64,000 bases of DNA from CAWAMR01 sp963783095. Lineage in GTDB: Bacteria > Planctomycetota > Planctomycetia > Gemmatales > Gemmataceae. Position numbers and translations under genes: made by a program. Shown here one piece after another: positions 1 through 8,964 of this stretch (position 1 is the first letter of the stretch; each line of letters begins with the position of its first letter). The notes under the pieces are model-generated. The model was not told the DNA's origin. It saw only the letters and a program-made list of their open reading frames with translations, and searched no databases. The stretch spans positions 114,610 to 178,609 of the forward strand of contig CAWAMR010000023.1 in NCBI GenBank assembly GCA_963783095.1. Reading direction: 5' to 3'.

Positions 1-2
1 TT

Positions 3-1372
3 TCGTTCCAGTTCCAACTCGAACAGACTCGCGCTGGAGGCTTCAACATTGCAACGATTCTGGGTGGTGCGCGCGGCGAACCGACCGTTGCGGCAGTGCG
101 CGCTGAAATCTTCTCCGCACTCGACACCAATCAGGATGGCAAGCTTACGAAAGATGAGTTGACGGCCATTGCTTCGACTCTTCTCAAACGCGACGAGGAT
201 GATGACGAAATCATCACCACCAGGGAAGTGGTCACCAGTGCCCCTGCTGAAAACCCACTGGCAGCTTTTGCCGGAATGAGGGGGGGCCGAGGCCAAAGAA
301 GGATGCGGTGCTGGATTCGATCCTGCTGGTGCCGATCCACGCAAACGGAACCACCACCGGCCTGGTTCGCAGGCTCAAAGAGCGTTATGCCAAGTCGAAA
401 GACGGCAAGCTCTCCCGAAAACAAATCGGGCTGGATGAAGTAACCTTCGCCACTCTCGACACCGACAAGGATGGAGTGTTGGACGATAAGGAGTTGGCGG
501 GGTTTGCGGGCCGAAACCCCGACCTGGTGTTGAATCTTCGGCTAGGGTCCAAGGACGCTGCGCAAGAGCGGATCGAGATCGTCGCAGGTAAAGGATCGGC
601 ATCGTTGCCCGCGAACCAGATCGCGATCAAAAACGATCGGCTCTGGGTCGACTTGGGATTGAGCCGAGGGGAACTTCGCCTGGATGATGTGGAGCCGGTC
701 GATCAACTCGCCGAACTGGTCAAACAGCAATACCTGATTCAGTTCAAACAGGCCGACACCGATAACAACGGTACTTTGGATGAAAAAGAAGCCAAAGCGA
801 GTCGGGTTTTCCGCACTCTGTTCAAAGCGATCGATCGCGACAACGATGGAAAACTTACCGAAAAGGAAGTGGCGGACTATCTCCAGGATTACAAGAAGAT
901 TCAGGCCAAGGCGCTGGCATCGGTCACGCTGACGATCACCGATGAGAGCCGGGGGCTATTCGACATCATCGACAGCGATCGCGATAGCCGGCTCAGTCTG
1001 CGCGAGATGCGGCAAGGAGCAAAGATTCTCGCTCACCTCGATCGCGTCGGTAGAGGCTATCTAACCCAGGATGATATTCCCCGCACCTACAGGATCTCGA
1101 TTAAGCAAGGTTCTCTCAATTCTTTGGCGGGTGGGGCGGCAGCGGCGTTTGCAAGTCTCTATTCCGGAAACTACAACACCGAGCAGAAGAGTGTTTCGAC
1201 GGCTGGCCCGGCGTGGTTCCGCAAGATGGATCGCAATGGAGATGGGGACATCTCACGCCGAGAGTTCCTGGGCACCAGCGAGCAATTCCTGAAGATCGAT
1301 ACGGATGGAGATGGACTCATTAGCCTGGATGAAGCAATCCGGTTCGATAAGCTGGTCCGAGAAGTGAAGTAA
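3..1372 (+). CDS. EF-hand calcium-binding repeat protein, 5' end missing, one frame break
   Basis: The frame is open from the first bases of the window, so the start lies upstream. At least seven 12-residue EF-hand loops are visible, such as DTNQDGKLTKDE, DTDKDGVLDDKE, DTDNNGTLDEKE, DRDNDGKLTEKE, DRNGDGDISRRE and DTDGDGLISLDE; acidic residues at loop positions 1, 3, 5 and 12 would bind Ca2+. The reading frame changes once at a run of seven G at 280-286: the upstream part is read in the frame of position 3 and the downstream part in the frame of position 308, and one more G would join them. Multi-EF-hand proteins are common and usually exported in planctomycetes; the signal peptide cannot be seen here. 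Role in Ca2+ binding is firm, cellular role unknown. Confidence 0.85.
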
Positions 1373-1448
1373 CCTAGTGCCTTGTCAAAGCCTAATTTTG
1401 GGGTTGGTGATTTTGGAACTCGCTTAAAACGCCGGACAATTCGCTGCC

Positions 1449-1543
1449 GTAGCCGCGTTGGCGCAGAACGCGGGCAACTTCCCGCGGGCAATCACCTGAA
1501 TGTTGCCCCCTCAAGCCCCCGCGTTCCGCGCGAACGCGGCTAC
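1449..1543. repeat. REP-like inverted hairpin pair, family A, 95 bp
   Basis: The element begins GTAG and ends CTAC. Each end holds an imperfect palindrome of the form CCGCGTT-GCGCA-GAACGCGG. The whole 95 bp reappears in opposite orientation at 23626-23720 with few differences, including the non-palindromic centre. It lies between the convergent EF-hand and kinase genes. GTAG plus a hairpin is the known signature of REP elements moved by RAYT transposases; that origin is inferred. Confidence 0.8.
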
Positions 1544-1624
1544 GCAGCACATTTGCGCGCTTGCCAACCCCAATTCTTAGCCTTGACAGGGCACTAGAGG
1601 TACCTCTTCGGTAACAAGGCGCTT

Positions 1625-1651
1625 ATGCCCACGGTTCCAAACCGTGGGCAT
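1625..1651. terminator. 12-bp perfect stem with 3-base loop between convergent genes
   Basis: The arms ATGCCCACGGTT and AACCGTGGGCAT pair perfectly around CCA. It lies just past the stop of the minus-strand kinase gene (stop at 1654) and downstream of the plus-strand EF-hand gene. No long U-tract follows on either strand, so intrinsic termination is plausible but not certain. Confidence 0.45.
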
Positions 1652-1653
1652 AT

Positions 1654-4600
1654 TTAACGCACACGTCGATCATTCCATACTCGAATAGTCCCATCTTCCC
1701 TGGCGTATATCCAGCACTGGCCCTTCGACGGATCACAAAGATGGGTGATTTCCGTTTCATTCGGAAGCGATAATCCGGCAACTTCTTTGTTTGCTTGGAC
1801 ATCCCAAAGATGCAATTTGCCGCCCCGATCCAGGTACAACAGCTTGTTCCCCTCGGGAGTTGGAGTGATCGACCGGGCGAAAGGAATGTGAATTGGCAGT
1901 TGATGGAACCGGCTGTCTATGCCTCGTTTCCACATCACCGGTTTGTGATCCGCCAACCCAGTGACGATTCGCCCATTCGCCGCGACCTGCAAGTCCCGGA
2001 TCGAACCGCTGGTGATTCTGATAAGGGCGGTTTCTTTCTTGGCGACAACATCCCATTGGCGAACTGTGCCGTCGTGCCCCGACGACATGAGAGTGAGGTT
2101 GTCGGGACCGAATTGGATCGAGACCACAGCGCCGGCATGCCCTTTTAGAGTACCCAGAGTTTGACCCGTTGCGACGTCCCAGAGCTTTGGTCCCCCATCC
2201 GTCCCAGCGGATGCAAGTACTCGGCCATCCGGGCCGAAGGCCAGTCCTTCAACCGTCCCCCGGTGGGCCTGAATCACTTGTCGAACCTGACCCTCCCCAA
2301 TTTCCCAGAGATGAATGGTGCCTGAACTTGTGCCTATCGCAGCATTCGATCCTGAGTTCGAGATTGCTGCCGAGGTGATTTCGACACCAGTCCCTCGAAT
2401 CGTGGATATTTGACTGCCGGTTAGATAATCGTAAATGGTTGCCTCGCCAACTCGATCACGTTCTTTCTGCTGCAACTGAGCTGCGACGGCAAGCAATTTA
2501 CCATCCGGGCTGAATACCGCTGTCGTCGCGGATTTCTGGTCCTCAGCGATCGGGATGGGGTCGCGCCTATTAACCAGATCGAACAAGAAAACCCCGGTGC
2601 TTTGATTCCCTGCAAAGATGGGCCGGCCACGCCTGGTCCCGATCGCGGCAACCGCGGTGTTCTTCGGCCAGGGCGTACTGCTTCGTTCCTTACCGGAAGC
2701 GAGTTCCCATTCCTTGATCTCGCCCGAACCCTTCAGACTGTTTTCACCGACGGTCGAGATCGCTTTTCCGTCATCGGAAAACGAAACCGAAATGACCGGG
2801 AGGAGCCGGCTTTTCAACGAAGCCGATTTTCCATCGTTAAGATCCCAGGCAATCAATTCCCCATCCCAGCTTGAATGGAGATGGTCGAACGACCCGCGCC
2901 GGAAGCCAGCTTGTTACCCGGCCCAAATGCCATCGCCCTTACCGCGCCGTGATGCTGACCGACCAGAGACACTTTTCCCGTTGCGCTGTCGCAGACAAAC
3001 ACACTGCCATCGAGACCACCCGTAGCGAACCGAGTCCCATCTGCAGTCGGCACGAGCGTAATGACCGGACCACCGGTTCCTCGAATGAGCGCTCGTTGCT
3101 TTCCGGTCTCCACCGCAAGAATCCGCAAGTTTCGATCCCGACCAGCCAGGATGAGGACTTTACCGTCGCCGGAGAAAGCCAGTGCTGTCGCAGCGATCGA
3201 TTGTCGAGGAAAGGTGATCGGTTTTATCGCCCCAGTCAACGTATCCCAAAGTTGAATATCGCCTTGGCTGTCGAGTGATGCACCGGTTCGACCGTCCGGG
3301 CTAAAGGCCATCCTGGTAATCGGTGCTGTCCCTGGGAGAATCCTGCACCTTTCCTGGCCTGTTGTTGCGTCCCGCACGACGATTATGGACGATGAGTGAG
3401 AAGGAACACCGTTGCGGGTGGTCAAGAGAAATCGCGAATTGCTGGAACGAACCAAGTGGCGGACAGGCCAGGAGTTTTCTGCGAGCGTCATTGGCAGACA
3501 CTGCGGGCCGGCATCGATGGTTTTCTTTTCCAAAGTGATGGAAGCCGGCCTTGCTTCGATCGTCTTTTTGGTAGCCGCTATGATCTGAGTATCATCGGTC
3601 GAGAAGCCAACGGAAACGACGGGAGCGGGATAGGGCAACTTCGCCAGCGATTCGCCCGTGATGGTGTCCCACACTCGCACCGAGCCAAACAGCTGCAAAG
3701 AAGACTGGACAGTCTCCTCACCGCCGGAGGCCAGTAATTTTCCATCGTGTGAAAAAGCCAGCTGATACACCGGGCCGGTATGACCGATGAGGATGTTAAT
3801 CAGCCTATTCGTTCTCAGATCCCATAGACGTATGGTGCCGTCCATGCTTGCAGAGGCCAGTATTTTTTCATCTTTGGCAAAAGCAAGAGCATAGATTCGG
3901 CCCGGGTGGACCAGTGGGTTTGCGCTGAGCTTATAAGATTTTGCTTTATCATCCCAGTGCCAAAATTTGATCAATCCATCATCGCCTGCGGATAATAAGG
4001 TCTTTTCAGATTTGAGAAATGCCAGTGCATAGACGGTTGAACGATGATCCCCAACGGCGATGCTTTTCTTCGAGGCAATCTCCAACCGATTAATAGCGCC
4101 GTGTTCTCCGGCGAAGGCGAGTTCGGAATGGCGGACTCCAAAAGCCAGTGCATAAATGGGGCGATTGTGACCTGAGTATCTGCAAAGCGATTTGCCCTGA
4201 AAATCGCGAATCTCCACCGAGCCGTCCGAACTTCCCGTGGCTATCTTCTGATTTGCGAGATCAAAAGCGGTCGCAGAGAGCTGACCTGTCTGCTGGATCG
4301 AATGGTTTTGCAGCTCTTTTCCCGACTCATAATCGTAGATTCGGAGGAATCCATCCGTTGTGGTCGCGCTCAGCGTTCGAGCATCGCGAGCGATCGAGAA
4401 CCCGAGGACGTCGCCCGCGTGTACGCGATAGGAGGTTCTGGGCGGGTCGCACGCTCGCACCAGCAATCCCCAGGTAAAATCGCGCAGATCGAGCGGACAG
4501 CGCGACACATCTTGCAACATTCGTCCGGCTCGTTCGGGATCGTGCCGGCGCAGGCCGTCCACCTCTGCCAACTGTCGGGCGTAGTCCAGCCGGCGGGCCA

Positions 4601-6187
4601 GTTCCAACGAACGCTCAACCGCTCGATGTTGCTTTTCCCCTTCCGCGAGCGCCTGTCGAGCGGACTCGCGCTGAGCCTCCAAAATCCGATTCGATTCCAA
4701 TGCCCCATCGCGCTCGGTCTCGAGAATGCGAAGAATCTCCTGGTTCGGTGTTACCTCCGATTTGGGGACCACGATCGAAACCGTTTGTTTCGGCTCGGGG
4801 ATTACTTTCAACTGCGGAGGAGGTCGATCGACAACATCAACGGAGGGTTTTTCCACAGCAGGAGATTCTTCCTTTCCCACCACCGGCTTCCCGGAAAAAA
4901 GCTGTTCCCCCAGGCTTACCAAACCAATGACCAACACCATCAGCAGCAACATTGCATGAGTGGGCTTCCTCCAGACCCACTTCAGGAAGTGGGTTCCCAT
5001 ACCCACCGGTCGGGCACGCACGGGCTTAAAATCCAGGAACCGTTGTAAATCGCCGGCCAGCTCGGCGGCCGAGACATATCGATCCTTGGGCGCTTTGCTT
5101 AAACATTTCAAGCAGATCGCATTCAAATCCGGACACAGGCCGGGATTGACTTCCACGGGTGGAACGACGTCGGTGGTCCCAACCAGCAGCAGAGTGGCGA
5201 TCGCCGTTTCACCGCGAAAGGGAGGTACACCAGTCAAGAGTTCGTAGAGAATCCCACCCAGGGAATATACATCTGCAGGCACCCCAGCTTCGCCGTTGCC
5301 GCGGGCCTGTTCGGGGGCCATATAGCTGGGGGTTCCCAGAACATCGCCCATCCTGGTGAGTCTGCGCGGTTTTGAACCTGGCGGGCCAGGCCGAAATCGC
5401 TTATTTTCGGATTTGCATCCGCCGTCAGAAGGATGTTCGCCGGTTTCAAATCGCGATGGACAACACCCCGCTGATGGGCATAGTCCATGGCCTGCGCCAG
5501 AGTCATGACACACTGGGCAGCAGCTCTTTGAGAATAGGCTCGTCCATGCTTGAGTCGATCCGACAGGCTGCCGCCTTCGACCAGTTCCAGCGAAAAATAG
5601 CAAGTTCCATCGTGTTCGCCAATCTCGAAGATCTGCACGATGTTGCTGTGTTGCAGCCTGGCGACTGATTCGGCCTCCGCGCAAATCGTTCTCTGAGGGA
5701 GACGCCGCGTTCCTGGCCGCCCAGCAGCATCTTCAAAGCCACCACCCGTCGCAGGCTAAGCTGGCGCCGCCTTATAGACCACTCCCATGGCACCGCGCCC
5801 CAATTCGCTGAGGATTTCATAACCGGGAACTTGGGGGAACGGATCCACTGAGAAAACTGGGGTGCTCCGGAGAATCGCAGATGAACTGAGAGGTGTTGTG
5901 GACTGAGGCTGCGAACCGGCGGTCTGATGCAGTTGAAATTGCAATTCGATCGCAGCGGTATGATCCGGGAACCGTTGCCGATACTCCTGAAGTGAAGGGT
6001 TATCGTCGTAGGTAATGCGAAGATAGATTTCGTTGGAGATCAAATCCAGGAGTTGTTCCTGATCGCCCAGCAAAGCCGGGAAATTCTGGAGATAGGCTTC
6101 GACGAGAATTCGTTGACCCCTTCTGAACCGCTCGGATTGATCGGTCAGAAGTCGAACGAGTAGTCCGGAAGTGGAATTATTCATCAT
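1654..6187 (-). CDS. Serine/threonine protein kinase with transmembrane segment and C-terminal WD40 repeats, four frame breaks
   Basis: The N-terminal ~95 residues carry a conserved planctomycete pre-kinase region. The kinase domain has the glycine loop LGRGAMGVVYKA, VALK lysine, HRDLKPAN catalytic loop, DFGLAR and the APE-type motif SYMAPEQA. A hydrophobic stretch (THAMLLLMVLVIGLVSL), a coiled coil rich in E, R and Q, and about 12 WD40 blades follow. The frame changes near 5765 (one extra base), 5683 (one missing), 5360 and 2870-2900; the pieces join without loss of domain sequence. The kinase would face the cytoplasm and the WD40 propeller the other side of the membrane. It follows the ECF sigma gene by 31 bp, a pairing typical of planctomycetes. 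Whether the breaks are real cannot be told from this sequence. Confidence 0.85.
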
Positions 6188-6218
6188 GGAAGTCGCTCAA
6201 CCCGAGCTCGCGGGCGAT

Positions 6219-6770
6219 TCAATTGAGCGCTCGATCGAACTTCTTTCGCAAAGCATCGGGCCGGCCGCCCAGTTGGTCGGCAATTTCAGACCATTCCTTA
6301 CCGATGGCGCGAAGATCGGCGAGCGCTCTCTCCTCGTCGGACATTCTTTTTCGAAACTGTTCGATAAGATCCTTGGCCAACACGACCTGACTGGGGGAAG
6401 AAGCATTGCCGGCGGGATCGTGCTCTCGAACGTCTCGAAGCTCGATCCGCCGGACGTCGCGACACTCCGCCTGTTCTTTTCTCACTTTGTCCATCAGTTT
6501 GTTACGAGCCATCGAGACGAGCAGTTTGACCAGTTGGGCGGGTGTGTCGATGTGGTATTGACTCAGTGCTGTGCGTATGAAGAAACTGGCGAGCACAGAC
6601 TGGCAAATATCGATGGAATCGATGGATCGTCGAATCCGGGCGTTCAACATCCAGATGCGAACGGCCCGGCGAACCGCAGGTTCATACTGGCGGACGATTT
6701 GCTCAGCAGCAACCGCATCACCGGATCGAACTCCGCGTACTAAATCGTGAAAGGAATCGACTTTGGTCAC
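6219..6770 (-). CDS. ECF-family RNA polymerase sigma factor (planctomycete type)
   Basis: Region 2 is seen in the stretch from GDAVAAEQIVRQYEPAVRRAV through DICQSVLASFF to LVSMARNKLMDKVR, and region 4 in the C-terminal helices SDEERALADLRAIGKEWSEIADQLGG. I chose the GTG at 6770 because GAGG lies five bases before it and translation then begins VTKVDSFHDLVRG, where family members usually begin; a longer GTG start at 6833 would overlap the upstream gene and has no ribosome site. The gene is 37 bp after the secreted-protein gene and 31 bp before the kinase gene, so the three are probably one transcript. Partner anti-sigma activity may be supplied by the kinase; that is inference. No other promoter signal seen. 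Confidence 0.9.
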   Translation of the reverse strand: MTKVDSFHDLVRGVRSGDAVAAEQIVRQYEPAVRRAVRIWMLNARIRRSIDSIDICQSVLASFFIRTALSQYHIDTPAQLVKLLVSMARNKLMDKVRKEQAECRDVRRIELRDVREHDPAGNASSPSQVVLAKDLIEQFRKRMSDEERALADLRAIGKEWSEIADQLGGRPDALRKKFDRALN

Positions 6771-6807
6771 GTCTGCCTCGAATCCGGTGGTTTCGACTTT
6801 TCCCGAT

Positions 6808-7629
6808 TTACGGATAGACCTCGAGCGCTGCACTCAATCGGGGATTCGATAACATTTCGGCCAGGTGGTGCTCTGCGTAATTGTGCAGGATCGCGGTGGA
6901 AGGGAACTGGGAGATGAATTGTCGCACCATCTTTTCCAGTTCTCCACGTTGTGCCGCAAGATCCTTCGCATTCAAAGAGCGAACTTTCTTCAGGTATTGA
7001 TCCACCCTTTCGCGAACCAATCGGCTGCGAACCGAATCGGAACCTCCGAGTTGCCAGCTTATCTCGTCGGCAAGATTTTCGGCAACCTCTTTCCATTGGT
7101 CATCCTTCAATTTCCCGACAATATCGAGGACTCCAAGCAGCTCTTCATCCGGATCGGGCAGTTCCTCGATCTGGGAAGCGTAAAACGCCGCAACCTGATG
7201 GGGCTTCAAATTATGCAGCAGCTCGACAGCTCGTTTTTTCGCTGCCGGCGTGATTCTCAGGTGATCGTCCAGATCGGCCTCCTCTTTTCCCAGCGTATCG
7301 CTGAGGAGATCCTCCAGGTCCAGAATCTTTTCATCGTCTTTCTGGATCAGCGCCGCCCTGAGATCCGCTAGTGCTTTTCGAACTTTCTCACTCCCCTTTC
7401 CATCCATCCTGGTATCGTTCCTGGGCGCGGTCTCCACCGTCAGTTTCTTGAGCGCGGCGAGTTGTTCGGATGTCATTTGAAAGCGATGCAAGGTTTGCAG
7501 GGCGGAAACTTCAAGGCTTAGTTGGCTCAGCGAAACATCTTTTGTCTTGGGATCGGCAGCAAGGCAACTCTGCGCGGCGATCGAGGAAAAGATCAGCGCC
7601 CATAGCGTTTGATATATCTTACTCGGCAT
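6808..7629 (-). CDS. Secreted alpha-helical protein of unknown function
   Basis: A Sec signal peptide is visible (hydrophobic LIFSSIAAQSCLA, cleavage near residue 25). The remaining ~248 residues are rich in Leu, Glu, Lys and Asp with no Cys and few aromatic residues, predicting long helices. I recognise no named domain. GGAG stands six bases before the ATG. It is first in a likely operon with the ECF sigma factor and the kinase-WD40 gene, so it may be a sensor or substrate for that regulatory pair; this rests on position only. Confidence 0.75.
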   Translation of the reverse strand: MPSKIYQTLWALIFSSIAAQSCLAADPKTKDVSLSQLSLEVSALQTLHRFQMTSEQLAALKKLTVETAPRNDTRMDGKGSEKVRKALADLRAALIQKDDEKILDLEDLLSDTLGKEEADLDDHLRITPAAKKRAVELLHNLKPHQVAAFYASQIEELPDPDEELLGVLDIVGKLKDDQWKEVAENLADEISWQLGGSDSVRSRLVRERVDQYLKKVRSLNAKDLAAQRGELEKMVRQFISQFPSTAILHNYAEHHLAEMLSNPRLSAALEVYP

Positions 7630-7738
7630 GATTGGCTCCTCACAAGGTAAAGGTTGGGATCGGATTCAATAATCGGGGGGAAATTCCGGTGCGGATCGGC
7701 ATCCTTTCACCGGATGATCGATTCGACGACAGCTGTCA

Positions 7739-8494
7739 TCACCTTCTCTTGCTGTGGCGAGAGGCGCTTTTGTGCGCGGCACCTCTATGCGCGACGCTTT
7801 TGTGTGCGACGCTCTTGTGTGCTGCACCTTTGTGCGCGACGGTCCTGTGTGCGACGCTCCTATGCGCAACGCTCCTACGCGCGGCGTTGTGGCGAGAAGC
7901 AGAATGATTGGCTTTCGCATTTCGGTGCGAGGATGCCTTCGCTCGCGCTGCAGCGCTCTTTTGGTGCTTCGAATTCTTGTGCGACGACAGGTACTTATTG
8001 AGTTGATGATCGACCTTGCTCAATTCGCGACGGGCCGGTGTTTCGCCGCCCTGCCGCGGTCCGTTGGAATTGTTGGATGTCGTCCGGCGGTGCGGACTGG
8101 CGTTTTTCCGCGATACGTACCGATTGAGTTGACTCTTGATCTTCCGTAATTCAGCGCGTGCTGCTGAACTGGCGGATGATCCGGAGCCTGAGTTACCACC
8201 GGAGCCGGCAGATGAACCGCCGCCGCCGCCACCGCCGCCGCCCGAAGCAAGGAACTGGTTAAGTTGATTATCGATCCACTGAAGCTCACCAGCAGTCAGT
8301 CCTCCGTTGTGGTGGTGTCTGCGATGATGGCGTCTTTTTTTCAATCCCGCCAGGAATTGATTGAGTTCATTATCGATCTTTTGCAGTTGGTTGGCCGGAG
8401 CCGCAGCCACCGCAACGTCCGGCAAAGCGAACGTACCTGCGACGAAACCGGCCAGGACCAGCCAGTTTGCGCGGGTTTTGCAGTTGGTAAACAT
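7739..8494 (-). CDS. Secreted basic protein with four helix repeats and an AHKS/AHRS tail
   Basis: After a signal peptide (LVLAGFVAGTFALPDVAVAA) the protein holds four copies of a ~14-residue motif, LQKIDNELNQFL, LQWIDNQLNQFL, LRKIKSQLNRYV and LSKVDHQLNKYL, separated by linkers that differ sharply: Arg/His-rich, a nine-glycine run with Ser, Arg/Ser/Asn, and Lys/Ser/His. The last ~60 residues repeat SVAHR/SVAHK/GAAHK units. The tail resembles histone H1-like or AlgP-like basic tails, but the signal peptide argues for export. GGGAG seven bases before the ATG supports the start. No family recognised; possible roles are binding of acidic polysaccharide, DNA or mineral at the cell surface, all speculative. 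Confidence 0.8.
   Translation of the reverse strand: MFTNCKTRANWLVLAGFVAGTFALPDVAVAAAPANQLQKIDNELNQFLAGLKKRRHHRRHHHNGGLTAGELQWIDNQLNQFLASGGGGGGGGGSSAGSGGNSGSGSSASSAARAELRKIKSQLNRYVSRKNASPHRRTTSNNSNGPRQGGETPARRELSKVDHQLNKYLSSHKNSKHQKSAAARAKASSHRNAKANHSASRHNAARRSVAHRSVAHRTVAHKGAAHKSVAHKSVAHRGAAHKSASRHSKRR
7765..7885. repeat. Imperfect tandem repeats, 15-bp units, inside a coding region
   Basis: Units like TGTGCGCGACGCTCT recur about seven times and encode the SVAH(R/K) tail of the gene at 7739-8494. They are multiples of three in length, so unit gain or loss would keep the frame. Confidence 0.75.
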
Positions 8495-8665
8495 ACCTCA
8501 TCTCCCATTGAACGAATCTTCATCGGTGCCGATCCGAAAGCGTTGCGATCGGCTACCCACAAAGTTAATCGCAATGGGAGATGCTCAGCGGACGCCTCCG
8601 CGAAGAAATTTGTCGGAAAAGTTGAGACTTCTCGCTGGACGCGACGCTCATATAGGTCCGGCGAT

Positions 8666-8822
8666 CCCCGCGTTTTGCGCAAACGCGGCTACCCGGGAGG
8701 TCGCGGCACTTCAATGCAGCCGGGCCCTGGGGCGGCGCAGCCCGCGTTCTGCGAGAACGCGGCTACACCCCAGAAGCTGCTCGCCTGTAGCCGCGTTCGC
8801 GCAGAACGCGGGCTGCGCTGCC
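8666..8822. repeat. REP-like hairpins, family A: one single copy and one inverted pair
   Basis: A single copy ends in CTAC at 8692. A second pair runs from 8731 to 8822 with arms at 8741-8766 and 8787-8812; here the two hairpins have their GTAG/CTAC ends facing inward, the reverse of the arrangement at 1449-1543. The rest of the 470-bp gap 8495-8964 holds no gene that I can support. Confidence 0.75.
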
Positions 8823-8964
8823 TCAAGCATTCGCGTCTAGCGAGAAGTCTCGAAGAATTCGAACCGGAAGGTAATAGAAACACGCCAGAGAACAGAAGGC
8901 AGAGGCCGGAACAAGAGCTTGCGGGCTTTTATGGCCTCTGACTTCTGTTCTTCGGCCTTCGGAA

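Noticed and set aside
4302..5048. 248-residue plus-strand reading frame
   Set aside because: Antisense to kinase-WD40; no recognisable domain.
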